Assembly: GCA_950022295.1 (NCBI GenBank)
Contig: OX465595.1
Span: 431,266,270 to 431,330,269 of the forward strand
DNA from: Bromus sterilis
Lineage: Eukaryota; Streptophyta; Magnoliopsida; Poales; Poaceae
Direction of reading: 5' to 3'
DNA length: 64,000 bases
Below the pieces are notes generated by a model, which did no database searches, was not told the DNA's origin, and worked only from the letters and a program-made list of their open reading frames with translations. Below are positions 22,455 to 33,675 of the stretch, piece after piece. Both the position numbers and the translations under genes were made by a program. Position 1 is the stretch's first letter. Every line of letters starts with the position of its first letter.

Positions 22455-23156
22455 CACCTTCACCTTATCAAGGAGATTAAATTTTTTTGATACTTTGATG
22501 ACATGGTTCATAATGTTCTTATATGTTTTGGATATCTTGTATGAACCTTCTTGGGTTTGTTTGAAAAAAGTACAATGGGAAGCGACAATTTGGTGTTCGG
22601 GTGCATTCGTATCCAAGGAGATTAAAAAAATTAAGTAAATATGAAAAAAGCTCAAAATTTTCTAATTTTTTTTGTGCTAGAAATATGCTTACGTGTGAGA
22701 TGTTCATGCAAATTTTAGAAAAAACCGGACATCTGAAGAGTACGCAAATAAATAAATAATTTTGCAGTTCTTTTAAACGACACTGTTTATGCACTATTCC
22801 GGCTGAATTTGTCTTTTTTACCGGAAGCTTTCTATAAGTCCAAAAAAACTTAAATTTTACACGAACATCTACCTCCTAAGCATCTTTTATCATAATAAAA
22901 TTTGGAATTTTTTAAACTTTTTCGTGTGTGTCTTCGAAAATCTCTTGTGCAGAAGCAGCCTGCTGAACTCATCTTTGAATATCCCAATTACTACTGTCAA
23001 GAAATCCTGGCCCATATTACTTCCAGTTGATACTCATACGAAAACATTCGCAACCTGCCGGCTTCAGATCTGCCTGACCCCGGACCCGACTCCGGGAACC
23101 TGGAGTGCACGCGAGGGGAGCAGTAGGTGGGGTTGGAGTTACCACCGGCCGTCGCG
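22455..23156. other. AT-rich spacer upstream of the ALG5-like gene
   Basis: No gene seen. The first 470 bases are T-rich and transposon-like. The last 200 become GC-rich and presumably hold the promoter and 5' UTR of the gene that starts at 23157. Confidence 0.4.
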
Positions 23157-26100
23157 ATGGCCGGCGCCGCCTGGCCGCTCTCCTCCGTCGCGGGCCTCCT
23201 CCCCACCCCCTTCTCGCTGACCCTCCTCCTCGCCTCCCTCGTACCGCCCTCCCTCCCCTCCCAAAACCCTCCCCTGTCTCCTCCCCATCCCCGCGCCGCT
23301 CACGCCCGCTCTTATCCTCCTGTGCGCAGGTCGTCGTGCTCGTGCTAGGAGTCGCCGCCGTCTTCCTCGAGCACATCCGCAAGATCGGATGCATGCACTC
23401 GTAAGCCTCCTCTGCGCTCTCCTCTACTTTCCCTTGCGATCTGCCTGTGCCCGTCGTTGACTGGTGCGCCGTTCTGGATCTCGGCCGCCGCAGGATTGAG
23501 AGGACCGCCGTCTCGGACGCCTTCTTCGAGGACCCCGGCTCGCTCAAGAAGGTGCTGATTGCTCTTCAGAGCCACTGTCACTGTGGCACCCTGTGCACGC
23601 TAGGTGTTTGCTCATTTGCTTGTGTTGCCTGCCTATCTTAGGTTCCCTGCCCCTCGATTTTTGACCCTGCCGAGAAGTACATTTCGTTGATTGTTCCCGC
23701 CTACAACGAGGAGTGCCGGCTTCCCGAGGCTCTTACAGAAACACTCAAGTAAGGCTCTGATACGGTGATACCATCATTTGCTGGTTCGTTAGCTTTGAAC
23801 TTTGAACAGTACTGTGAAGTCTATACAAGTAGTTGCCTGCGTATAATTTTAGCTTAATCTATTAGGCGATTACTTGATTTGCTGAGTTAATCACTGATTT
23901 TTTTTCTTTCTTTCTCCATTAGCTACCTGAAACAACGGTCATCTGCTGACAAGTCGTTTACTTATGAGGTATGTGAGAATTGAACATGTTCATGATCTTC
24001 TTTATTTGACATGATAAATTTGGAAGGTGTCAAGCTACTTATGCAAGTGAAATTATAACTTGGAAAAAAAATGGGAGACTATGCATTTTAGTATCATAAT
24101 CTTCTTATGTAACTTTGTTTTATTTTGGATTTGAGCACACATGGCATTTCCGCTCCTAAATTCTGGATACATATACACCCCTGTGGCCCCATCTCCCAAT
24201 AGATTTGAAAATTTACTGCAGTGGAGCTTGACCGATCTTAAGTAGAGCGAGTGCGATATGAATGTATTGTAGAACTTTGAATTGCGATAGTTTTTTCTGA
24301 TGAAATATCCATTTGGTTGTAAAACCAAACTAAAGACCTGGATCGAGTTACATAAATTTTCCCAGAGCTGCTTCGTATTACTTTTGAATAGTTGTCACTT
24401 GTCATATATGCTTTGTTCCAAGTGATATTTGAAACTTGCCTGCAATGGGGCTTGCCCTGTTTCTTTAGTATACTGAGTAAAACATGAATGTATTGTAGAA
24501 CTTGAATTGCTGTAGTTTTTTCTTATGAAACATCCATTTGGTTGTAAAACCAAACTAAAGACCTGGATCTAGGACTACAGAGTTAGATTTACTCCTTTAC
24601 ATCGCTATTATTATTTAGAAAGGCCCTTAACAGGACATATTTACATAATTTTTCCCATAGCTAGTTCGTATTAGCTTCTGAATATTTATCACTTATCCCA
24701 TATGTTTTGTTCCAAGTGATATTTGCAATTAAGCACCACTGATCTTGGCACCTATGCCATTGTGAGATCCAGAACTAATTCATGTTAATAATGTAAGTTA
24801 TGAATGGTGTCTCTCTGAATCTAGTAGATGGGTCGTTGAGACCTAAATAGAATCCGAGCTGCCTTTGCTATGGTGCAGAATTTAGCAACACATATTTATC
24901 AACTACACATGCTCTTCAAAATCTTGTTGTCTGTAATCTTATTGGCATTTGCATCGTTTTGTATCTGCCTATCCTGATATGTAGCTAAGTTGGAAGTTTA
25001 ATGTGTCATTTGCTTGATTTTATTAAGGTCTTGATTGTCGATGATGGAAGTACTGACCGTACCTCAAAAGTTGCCTTTGAGTATGTAAAGAAACACAATA
25101 TCGACAATGTTCGAGTTCTTCTACTCGGAAGGAACCATGGGAAAGGCGAAGCCGTCAGAAAAGTGAGTGTTGAACTACCTGCCCTACACGCTAGTTTTAA
25201 CAAATCAACTCTAATTGATGCTTTCCAATTGTTTGTGGAAGCATTGTCTAGGGGATGCTCCATTCCCGGGGTGAACTCCTACTCATGCTTGATGCTGATG
25301 GTGCAACTAAGGTCACTGATTTGGCAAAGCTTGAGGCTGAGGTCTGTCATATGCTCAATCCAATAGCTTGTTGTTGGGCTTGTTTTGACTATGACGAGCA
25401 TAACATCTTGACATCTGCGTTTTTGCTGTTAGGTTCGTGTACTGGCAGGGAAAGCTGAGTCCAGTCTAGCACCCTCTGCTAGTTCATCTCAGAGGCTATC
25501 TGATGCTGAAATTGCTGTGTTTGGTTCCCGTGCTCATCTGGAGAAGCAGGCTCTTGCCACGGTATATCTCCTGAAACCCAATCTCCATGACTTGTGTGAT
25601 TTTGTCTCTTAGATTCCTCCCTTATGCTGAATATACTTTTCCTGGCTTGCTGCAGAGGAAATGGTATCGAAACTTCCTTATGAAAGGTTTCCACTTGGTA
25701 GTACTGTTGACTGCTGGTCCTGGAATCAGAGATACACAGGTATGCTTTGGCCAACATAAGATGCACTGATGATTCCTATGTACGTTTTCTTCTTTGGAGG
25801 CATGCTATTTATTCGCTTCATTTGCTTCATCATTGCAAATCCCAGTGTGGCTTCAAGATGTTCACTCGATCTGCTGCAAGGAAGCTCTTTACAAACATCA
25901 GATTGAAAAGGTATTTTCTGAGAAGGAAAATCCTGTGATGCTCTCTATATAAAATGTACATTCAAATAATCTTGCAAGGAAGCTCTTTACAAACATCAGA
26001 TTGAAAAGGTCTTAAGGGTGTTTATCTTCTAATTTTGGCATGACCAGGTGGTGTTTTGATGTTGAGATTGTGTACCTCTGCAAGCACCTGAGGATCCCGA

Positions 26101-26234
26101 TGGCGGAAGTATCTGTCAGCTGGACGGAGATACCTGGCTCCAAAGTGCGCATGACAAGCATCCTGCACATGGTGTTTGAGCTCCTGCTGATCAGAGTAGG
26201 CTACGGGCTGGGCATATGGAAAATTTACTCGTAG
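23157..26234 (+). CDS. ALG5: Dolichyl-phosphate beta-glucosyltransferase (ALG5-like), 11 exons
   Basis: Exons by splice reading: 23157-23240, 23330-23400, 23494-23551, 23642-23748, 23923-23968, 25028-25162, 25252-25341, 25433-25561, 25656-25739, 25846-25910, 26048-26234. All introns are GT-AG, all phases agree, and the product is 351 residues, near the usual ALG5 length. The N-terminus is a hydrophobic membrane anchor (LTLLLASLVVVLVLG). The GT2 family domain starts at 'YISLIVPAYNEECRLPEAL', with 'VLIVDDGSTDRTSKV', 'NHGKGEAVRKGM', the metal-binding 'LMLDADGAT' and 'QCGFKMFTRSAARKLF'. The enzyme transfers glucose from UDP-glucose to dolichyl phosphate at the ER, making Dol-P-Glc for the last sugars of the N-glycan precursor. 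No stop or frameshift was found. It lies about 570 bp before the PPR gene on the same strand, with no sign of functional linkage. Confidence 0.93.
25973..26010 (+). repeat. 38-bp copy of the exon 10 end, including its splice donor, inside intron 10
   Basis: Bases 25875-25912 (end of exon 10 plus GT) recur perfectly at 25973-26010, 98 bp downstream and within intron 10. The copy has the coding end '...AGATTGAAAAG' and a GT, but no acceptor in front of it. Confidence 0.9.
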
Positions 26235-26806
26235 ACTTTCATGTTGCAAAAATCATTTCAGCTAGTTCCATCGCCCCAGCGTATACCGTCCGTTACAGAT
26301 TACTTCTCCATCGCCGTAGCTCATACACCAAACTTTAGTTCGTCACCGCGAAATACAGCTACCAAATTAGTTCAAGGAGCACTGTAAAACTTTCTGAGAT
26401 TTTCGACTGGACAGAAGAATTCAGTTGGGTGTGTACGTTGGTGTTTGATTATAGCGAGATTTTGACAAATGTAGGACACAGCTCACATGTATTTTGCTCC
26501 TGCTGATAAATTCTCTGATCCATTTTTGGTGGTCTATATCACAATGACGCATGTTTCTCTTAATAACTGAAGAAAAGGATCATCGCTGATCACCTTGTTT
26601 CTTCGGAGTCTGATAAAACTGCAAAATTATTTATCAAAACGATCATAGAAGACTGGCGTGGTTTATGTGCAACATGTTGCATTTCTCTTGGCTAATTTTC
26701 CAAAGTTGGTTTAATTTTTTTTCCCTGCCCGTTCTGCTTGCATTGTGCGTCGGCTTCACCTTGGAAAGCGCACGTTTGTAGCGCACGCAGCGAATGTCAA
26801 GACCAA
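26235..26806 (+). other. Intergenic: ALG5 3' UTR and PPR upstream region
   Basis: No gene is seen. It should contain the 3' UTR of the upstream gene and the promoter of the PPR gene. An in-frame upstream ATG at 26738 exists, but the next one at 26807 begins the conserved arginine-rich transit-like N-terminus. Confidence 0.5.
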
Positions 26807-28642
26807 ATGCCTCCCCGGCCTCCGCTCCGGCGCCCTTACGCCACCGCGCGCGCCTCGCACCACCCCGCGCCGCCCTCGCCGCCGCGGGCCGCCGAGCAGC
26901 ACTGCCTGCGCCTCCTGGAGCGCGCCGCGACGCCCGCCTCCCTCCTCCAGCCCCTCGCATTCCTCCTCAAGAGCGGCCTCCACTCCAACCCGCTCGTCCT
27001 CACCAGGCTCTTCGCCTCCTCAGCCTCCGCCGCGCCCGCGCTCCTCGAGCCCCTCGTCGCCTCCCTCCTCCGCCCGGGCCTCCCGCTCGACGCCTTCCTC
27101 GTCAACACCCTCATCCGCGCACACGCCGCCTCCCCGCACCCCTCCGCGCGCCGCCGCGCCGCGGCCTTCTTCCCGCTCATGCTCCGCCGCGGCGTCGCGC
27201 CCAACAAGTTCACCTTCCCGTTCCTCCTCAAGTCCTGCGCCGCGCTCCAGGGGTCGTCTCCGGCCGCCGGGCTCCAGGCCCACGCCGCAGCCCTCAAGTT
27301 CGGGTTCGCCGACGACCACTACGTCTCCAACACGCTGATACACATGTACTCCTGCTTCGGCGCCGGGTTCCTCGGGGACGCGCGTAGCGTGTTCGACGGA
27401 ATGCCCAAGGACAGCGCCGTCACCTGGAGTGCGATGATCGGTGGGTACGTCCGCGGGGGCCTGTCGAGCGACGCCGTCGTGCTGTTCCGGGAGATGCAGG
27501 CCAGCGGAGTGCGGCCGGATGAGGTGACGGTGCTCGGGGTCCTGTCGGCCGCCGCTGATCTGGGCGCGCTCGAACTCACGCGGTGGGTTGAGCGGTTCGT
27601 GGAAAGGGAGGGAATTGGGAGGTCTGTGACGCTCTGCAATGCGCTGATCGACACGCTCGCCAAGTGCGGGGATGTCGATGGGGCAGTGGTGGTGTTTGAG
27701 GGGATGGAGGAGCGGACCGTTGTGTCATGGACGTCGGTGATCGATGCGCTTGCGATGGAGGGTCGTGGGAAGGAGGCAGTGGCGGTGTTTGAGGAAATGA
27801 AGGGTGTTGGCGTGCCGCCTGACGATGTCGCTTTCATCGGGGTGCTCACTGCATGTAGCCATGCTGGAATGGTGGATGAAGGCCGTTGCTACTTCGATTC
27901 AATGAAGACAGAGCATGGTATTGAGCCTAAGATAGAGCATTACGGTTGTATGGTTGACATGTTTGGTCGTGCTGGCTTGGTCGAGCAGGGGATGGAGTTT
28001 GTTCGCGCGATGCCCATGAAACCAAACCCAATAATTTGGCGGACTCTAGTTGCTTCTTGTCGTGCTCACGGTCGTCTCGAGCTCGGCGAAAGCATCAGCA
28101 GGGATCTTCTTAAAGAGTACCCTGCTCATGAGGCAAACTACGTCATGCTCTCCAACGTGTTCGCGTTGACGCAGAGATGGAAGGAGAAATCAGAGATCAG
28201 GAGAGAGATGAGCAAGAGGGGAATTACAAAGGTGCCGGGCTGCAGCCTTGTTGAGCTTGATGGAGAGGTCCATGAGTTCATAGCAGGAGATGAGTCCCAT
28301 CCGCAGTACAAGGAGATATACAGGATGGTTGAGGAGATGTCAAGAGAGCTAAGGCGCATTGGGCACATTTCAGCCACATCAGAGGTCCTCCTTGACCTTG
28401 ATGAGGAGGACAAGGAGGGTGCGCTTCAGTGGCACAGCGAGAAGCTGGCAATTGCATTTGTCCTCCTGAGGACTCCTCCTGGAACACAGGTCCGAGTGGT
28501 AAAAAATCTGCGTGTATGCTCCGATTGTCATGCGGCAATTAAGTGCATGTCACAGGTTTATAACCGGGAGATCGTAGTGCGTGATAGGAGTCGCTTCCAT
28601 CGCTTCAAGGATGGCTCCTGCTCGTGCAAGGATTTCTGGTGA
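26807..28642 (+). CDS. DYW-class pentatricopeptide repeat protein, intronless
   Basis: About 611 residues from the start at 26807 (MPPRPPLRRPYATARAS), an Arg/Pro/Ala-rich organelle-targeting-like N-terminus. An earlier in-frame ATG at 26738 would add 23 residues. PLS-type PPR repeats follow, for example 'DDHYVSNTLIHMYSCFG', 'DSAVTWSAMIGGYVRGGLSS' and 'VSWTSVIDALAMEGRGKEAV'. Then come the E region ('PNPIIWRTLVASCRAHGRLE'), the PG box ('KVPGCSLVELDGEVHEF') and a DYW domain with the zinc/deaminase signature 'HSEKLAIAF...CSDCHAAIK'. The C-terminus is CSCKDFW, that is DFW instead of DYW. Such proteins bind specific organellar transcripts and direct C-to-U editing. Single-exon structure and high 5' GC are normal for grass PPR genes. 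The target site is unknown. Confidence 0.95.
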   Translation: MPPRPPLRRPYATARASHHPAPPSPPRAAEQHCLRLLERAATPASLLQPLAFLLKSGLHSNPLVLTRLFASSASAAPALLEPLVASLLRPGLPLDAFLVNTLIRAHAASPHPSARRRAAAFFPLMLRRGVAPNKFTFPFLLKSCAALQGSSPAAGLQAHAAALKFGFADDHYVSNTLIHMYSCFGAGFLGDARSVFDGMPKDSAVTWSAMIGGYVRGGLSSDAVVLFREMQASGVRPDEVTVLGVLSAAADLGALELTRWVERFVEREGIGRSVTLCNALIDTLAKCGDVDGAVVVFEGMEERTVVSWTSVIDALAMEGRGKEAVAVFEEMKGVGVPPDDVAFIGVLTACSHAGMVDEGRCYFDSMKTEHGIEPKIEHYGCMVDMFGRAGLVEQGMEFVRAMPMKPNPIIWRTLVASCRAHGRLELGESISRDLLKEYPAHEANYVMLSNVFALTQRWKEKSEIRREMSKRGITKVPGCSLVELDGEVHEFIAGDESHPQYKEIYRMVEEMSRELRRIGHISATSEVLLDLDEEDKEGALQWHSEKLAIAFVLLRTPPGTQVRVVKNLRVCSDCHAAIKCMSQVYNREIVVRDRSRFHRFKDGSCSCKDFW

Positions 28643-29815
28643 TTGGAATTGTGTTTCACCAGTTTATCCTGTTTCTGATGGCGCAATGAAGAGTGGATTA
28701 ACACATGATATATTTTCGGGGAGCTTCTACAAATCCTCGAGGTTTGCCAATTTTATATGTAACACAAAACTTCCATTGGCTAAAAACTGTTGTTTACTGA
28801 AGATTACTGGAAGTAGCATTGAAACATATAATGTTCAGATACTGCACCTTGTGTACTAAATGTCTCACAGTACACATTTAAGGACTAAGATTTGTCGCAA
28901 AAATCTGGACCATCATGAGAACACATCTAATGCGTACCCCAGTTTGCATCCTGTTTGAATCATCTAATTAATCTGAACTTTTGAAGATACTATTCTTTTC
29001 ATAGAAAAAATCCACGACATGTATATATGATAATAGTATGACTGCCCTTTGTTCATGCAGGAGCAGATAATTGCATCTTCTATTCTTATGTTGTCTCAGT
29101 GGCCTCGAGTTTCTGTGGCACCGTTTTAAGCCTTTCTCAACTATCTCATTCTCCATTGCTTCTTCATTCATGCAATGAGGTTGTAGCTTACTATGCATCT
29201 ATGAACTGTCTGCCATCTTGTTGGTGTTGCTGATCTCGGACGATGATTTGAACCTTTCCCTTTTCTTGTATGCCACTGCCTCCTCGTTGTTGCAGGGAGC
29301 TGTTAAGTTAACGCCAGCCTTTGTGCAAGTGATCGCACCATCATTCAGTACAGGGACTACAGGGGTAGCGTTTCTCTTTGTAGAGTTTCCCAATTTGTAT
29401 GATTCTTATTTCCAATAGCCATATAATTTGTTTCCACTGATTTTCAGTAGTCACAACCACATTCAAACCTTATGAACCTCCCTGCCAGGACCTTCCACCT
29501 AGCCTATCTTATGAACCTCCCCGTGTCTGCTTTCAGATCCTCGAACCTTTTGATATTGCGTGATGTGCATCTTATTTGTCTGCATGAGTGGAAATCAGAA
29601 GTAAACATATGTTAATCTAAATTTTTAGTGCTATAGTGTACTGTGGACCTGTGGCCAGTAGTTAGTTGAATCATTTGTACCTTGCATTACAAAATATGAA
29701 CGGGTTTTGATCCTGTAATTTCTCTGTAAACCGTGTTTTTATTTTGATACTTATGTTCCTTTATAGCGAATTTTAACTCTGATATTCATGGGATTATAGA
29801 ATCTTATACATATTG
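28643..29815. other. PPR 3' flank and intergenic DNA
   Basis: No gene recognised. Short frames lack domains. It ends where the duplicated Rx_N-like cluster begins (conserved module from about 29820). Confidence 0.4.
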
Positions 29816-30150
29816 ATGCTTAATGATTCTGCAGGAAACGTAAAAACCAATCAAGGTCTTCTCCTTTTTACCCTACATAGAGTCGGCTCAGATATTCCTG
29901 AAGCAGTATTACAAGTTCAGTTTACGTTTGGTACCGGTGCCAATTGGCAAATGCTGGAATTCAGTTCGACGTGTTCATCTTCCATGCCTATGCAGAATGA
30001 AGCAGGACGTGTCTTGAGCATGAAGCTATGCTGATCTTAGCCAAGGCTTAGCTCTGTTGATGTCAACACATATGGCAAATCCCCAAACTGATCTGACGAT
30101 ATGGTGGGAACCATACAGCACTTAGCCTGATTCAGCGAGGCTTCTAGTCT
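29816..30150. repeat. Conserved non-coding module A1 of the Rx_N-like cluster
   Basis: This stretch ('ccctacatagagtcggctcagatattcc', 'caattggcaaatgctggaattc', 'ttagccaaggctta', 'gaggcttctagtctgagaatcctatgaa') has a diverged copy at 37080-38010. It is the sequence downstream of the minus-strand Rx_N-like copies, so it duplicated together with them. Confidence 0.7.
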
Positions 30151-30179
30151 GAGAATCCTATGAACTCCCAATTTTCTCT

Positions 30180-30616
30180 GACACCTTCTCAAGCACTTCC
30201 ACCATGCCGTTCACCTTCTTCATGTCCTCATCGCTAGATAAGAGCTCTACAGAAGTCTGGCGGATGCATTGTGCCATGCTGGACCACACATTTCTCATGA
30301 AAGACGAGTGGTACTACCAAGCACCATTGCTGGTCATTGTTGTTCCGGTGAGCGGCTTCGTCCGTTGCACGATGTTTGAATCTGAGAAGCACCTCGTCAC
30401 CATGGGCGGCACCCTCCTTGAGCTTCTCCCACAACTGGACCAGCGTGGTACTTTCTCTGACACCTCGACCGTGCTGCGGATCTTGATGAGGAGCTGCTCC
30501 AGTCACTTCAGCTTCTCATCGGTGGCCATCTGCCGCTTGAAGTTCCCCAGGAAAACTTGGACAACTGCCCTGTCCGTCACCATGGCAGCAACGGTACCAA
30601 CCACTTCTTGTGTCAT
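30180..30616 (-). pseudogene. Rx_N-like gene relic, copy 1
   Basis: On the minus strand from an ATG at 30616 the frame reads MTQEVVGTVAAMVTDRAVVQ, then 'MATDEKLK*LEQLLIKIRSTVEVSEK', with a TGA after EKLK. A frameshift then leads into 'WEKLKEGAAHGDEVLLRFKHRATDEAAHR'. It aligns with the intact paralogues at 42102 and 33002 ('SEKLQRLEMLLIKIHSAVEASEK', 'WRDKLREAASRGDEVL'). It has one stop and at least one frameshift. Confidence 0.75.
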
Positions 30617-30659
30617 GGCTCTCAAACAAGGTATGTGACTGACTAGCCTCTCAAGTCTA

Positions 30660-31100
30660 CATATTATTATATTTTTTTTGAGCCGCCGTGGTCTTAAAAT
30701 GTGAAATTAGGGAACCAGTGAGAATGTGAGACGAACAAGGTATGTACATAGTTGGTGTCAGGCTGTCAGCCACAACTAAGGTCGACCGGCACTAAGAAAA
30801 TAAGATAATATGGATTTAATTTGACGGACACAGCAATACCAAGCTGTCAAAGCATTGCACATCCCAAGACAGCCTGTCCCTAGCACACACGAAACTGCAG
30901 ATCATCTGCTTCATTATCAGAACAAGTCGTTGCCTCATTTCAATTTCTCCATCGATGGTGTGGCTGTGATAGGTGTAGACAATGTTGTTGCCCCTGCAAG
31001 TGTCTGCTCTATCTTTGGCAATACCTGCACCTGCAGCACCAAGGTGAACTCTGCGACATCTGGGGATAGCTCATATAACTTTTCCAGATAGATGTTCAGC
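30660..31100 (-). pseudogene. Rx_N-like C-terminal fragment and conserved flank
   Basis: On the minus strand a short frame ('LSPDVAEFTLVLQVQVLPKIEQ') matches the middle of the paralogues ('KLSPDIGEFIRLLHFEV'). It is followed by a decayed 3' part and a flank ('tagttggtgtcagg', 'gtcgaccggcactaagaaaa') that recurs at 33990-34080 and 38460-38545. It is a remnant of an otherwise deleted copy. Confidence 0.6.
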
Positions 31101-31958
31101 TGCCATCGCTGGCCGATGGCTGGAGCTGATCAGGATATTTAGATTCCTTGGACTTGTTTTGAGTGGCCATCGTCTTGCATTAAAGATTTAAAGGCAGCTT
31201 GGACGCGATCAGAAATGAGCATGCAAACAAAATGGACGAGCTAGAATGGAGTACAAACAAGTGATTATAACGATGTCAAATAAAGGGGGAGATAACTTTT
31301 AGCAGATCTTAGTTTCGATCGCCATATGGACATGGTCCAAGGTAGGAGTAAATCAGTGTTTAATAGCCCTTGCCCTGTATTGTTTCCACCGGCAAAAGAC
31401 ATGCATCAAAGTGGATCGTAGTAGCTATTCAGCTCACAACTATCTGATCAGAACCACCTGAATGCTAGAATATGGTTGTCTTTCCAGCATGGCAGACCCA
31501 CAGAAATTGACTTAAAAAAGAGCATAACCAAGGCTTAAGGATCCTTCAGCTTGTACTACAAATATCTTGATCTTATGGCTCTACTAAATTTTGATATATC
31601 CCTAGCTCCAACACCTTCAAGCTTCTTTAGCTCCCCAACCTTTTCTTCTGCTGTACAATGCAGCATCCCTGTTTGCCTCTTTTGCACCCTTTCAAAGGAA
31701 CTTATCAACTTAGCGCTCTTTTTTGTGTGGCAAAAGGAACTTATCGGTTGAGTTAAAAAGAAGCTTCTGAAAATCATTAATTGTACCATCAATTACACAA
31801 TCAGAGCTCAACCTGGATTACTCCTGGTTTTTTATCCTTGGATGAAAGAGGATAGCATGTCTACTAATTTAAAGAGAAAAAGCTATTTCACAGTGGATCT
31901 AGACTTCCTGTCTTATTATCGAGGTGAGCCGTCTTGACATGATAACAACAAGTTAGCA
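31101..31958. other. Intergenic, Rx_N-like cluster
   Basis: No gene recognised. AT-rich, with weak short frames on both strands. Immediately downstream of the intact minus-strand copy that ends at 31959. Confidence 0.4.
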
Positions 31959-33002
31959 TCATGAACACATGTATGCCAATTCACTGAAGCATTCCACGTC
32001 CCTAGCTAAGCCCTCCATGCTATGAACGAAACTGCTGAATTCATCTCTCTCTTGATCACATTTCACCATTGGCTCGTTATCTTTGGCCCTCTGTGTTTTG
32101 TGAGCGCTGATGGTGCCAAGAACGACACATCCTTTTTTCTTCGCCTCCCTTAGGATGTCAGCCCAGTATGCGAGCCACTTCATGTCCTCAAAGTCGTGGC
32201 TATCTGCCACCTCGACGGTCTTGCAGATATTGGCAAACCCATCCTCAAGCCTTTCCAAGAGCATTCTGCACTGGTCCTTTTCATTGACCGAAATATGCAT
32301 CAATTTGTTCACTACTGCAATTTGTATGTCTTCCTCCTTATTTAATTTGAGGCCAAATAATCTACACCTTGGATTTCTCATTATCCTCATCTTTTTTGTT
32401 GGTCTATGCTCTGTTGTTGGCGCCTTTATATTCTGGGTAAGTGTTTGATCTACCTTTGCCCAGACCTCAAGCTGAAACAATCTTATGAACTCTCCAAGGT
32501 CCATCGAGATCTTGTCTAGCATGCCCAGTGTGCTGTTCAGTTTCTCCATGCCGTCATCACTCGAAAATAGCATCGGCGTATCGCCATGGATGCCCTGTAC
32601 CATGCTCAACAGAGATTTGCTTGTGAAAGGAGTACCTCTAGCTGTAGCATACGCAACACTAGATGAAGAGGAGGAGCCTTGCTTCTGGTTGGCTCTGGCT
32701 CGCCTAGTGGCTTCAGCCTCCTCTGCCCGCCTTGTGAAGCTGGCAAGCACCTCGTCGCCTTGTGAAGCTGCTTGCTTTAGCTTGTCGCGCCATCGAAGGA
32801 GCCACAAATTCTCGATGATCCGTTTTTCGGATGCCTCAATCGCGCTGTGGATCTTGATTAGCAGAATCTCTAGTCGCTGCAGCTTCTCTCCGGCAGCTGC
32901 CTGCTCACCAAACATCAGTATCAGCCCCGATAACACTATGCTGGTGAGCTCCCCGGTTATAGCAGAGGCCCTAGGGTAAACTGTCTGTTCTCCCATGGCC
33001 AT
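31959..33002 (-). CDS. Rx_N-like (NLR coiled-coil-type) protein without NB-ARC or LRR
   Basis: The 347-residue frame starts MAMGEQTVYPRASAITGELT at 33002; the frame is open further upstream, but this start aligns with the paralogue at 42102. The N-terminal half (residues about 15-90) holds 'GEKLQRLEILLIKIHSAIEA' and 'WLLRWRDKLKQAASQGDEVL', resembling the helical Rx_N/CC domain of plant NLR receptors. A Ser-rich linker follows, then 'GMEKLNSTLGMLDKISMDLG'. The second half (about 250-347) has 'CRMLLERLEDGFANICKTVE' and 'MKWLAYWADILREAKKKGCV', a weaker echo of the first. No P-loop, kinase-2 or LRR is visible. Resistance-related function is inferred only from domain resemblance. No introns or breaks. 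Confidence 0.75.
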   Translation of the reverse strand: MAMGEQTVYPRASAITGELTSIVLSGLILMFGEQAAAGEKLQRLEILLIKIHSAIEASEKRIIENLWLLRWRDKLKQAASQGDEVLASFTRRAEEAEATRRARANQKQGSSSSSSVAYATARGTPFTSKSLLSMVQGIHGDTPMLFSSDDGMEKLNSTLGMLDKISMDLGEFIRLFQLEVWAKVDQTLTQNIKAPTTEHRPTKKMRIMRNPRCRLFGLKLNKEEDIQIAVVNKLMHISVNEKDQCRMLLERLEDGFANICKTVEVADSHDFEDMKWLAYWADILREAKKKGCVVLGTISAHKTQRAKDNEPMVKCDQERDEFSSFVHSMEGLARDVECFSELAYMCS

Positions 33003-33477
33003 GGCAATGGAGAAAAATGAGAGGAACTGAGGAAGTGTTAGCAACAAGAAAGCTAACCCGTCCTCATAGGTTGTATCACCTTTATAAAGGATCTGTTCTG
33101 TAAAAAAAACAAAAAAAAAGTAACAGAAGCCTGCAAGTTTTTTTTCCTTGAAAGATCCAGTAAAGGCTGGCTTTGATGTATTAACAGATGGCAAAAAGTA
33201 AAGTTAAAAAAAAAAACAGATAGCAAAAAGTATGTACACCCCATGGAACAGGCAATAAGGAAAGAAACTTTAAATAAAAGGACAGAGCCCAGAGGCAGTC
33301 TAGTTCAGGGTAACTCCCAGATGAACAACACCAGGCCCACCCGCCAGCCACCAGAGCTCCGCCAATCACCTAATGGCTGCTTGTCATTGAAAATCCTCCC
33401 ATTCCTTCAAGCTAGAGCTCTCACGAAATGAGAATGATGAGCAATTGTTTCCTTTGATGCACATGCTGTCAGAATTA

Positions 33478-33660
33478 CTAACAGCTTGAGACCAAATATC
33501 CGCAGTCATGGCAGGTAGAGACCTCCAGCCAGATGGAGTGCAAGACCGGGCATTGAATGACCAGATCGTTCACCGTCTCCGTCGGTCGCACACACAGGGG
33601 GCAGAAATAGCAGTTAGGGCATAATACATGGTTAGCTCTCAAAAAAGGTACGTGACTCAC
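33478..33660 (-). pseudogene. LINE zinc-binding (zf-RVT) fragment
   Basis: The minus-strand frame reads 'RANHVLCPNCYFCPLCVRPT' then 'ETVNDLVIQCPVLHSIWLEV', with the C-x2-C...C pattern of the zf-RVT domain at the C-terminus of plant LINE reverse transcriptases. It is an isolated fragment inserted where the conserved Rx_N-like flank ('ctctcaa..aaggtacgtgact') would continue. Confidence 0.7.
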
Positions 33661-33675
33661 GTCTCATAATACATA

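Noticed and set aside
22017..23547. Minus-strand frames upstream of and across ALG5 exons 1-3
   Set aside because: GC-rich shadow frames antisense to real exons and to the mariner repeat array.
26745..27387. Long alternative-frame ORFs of about 200 residues over the PPR 5' half
   Set aside because: Shadows of the GC-rich PPR coding frame, Ser/Pro/Arg-rich without domains.
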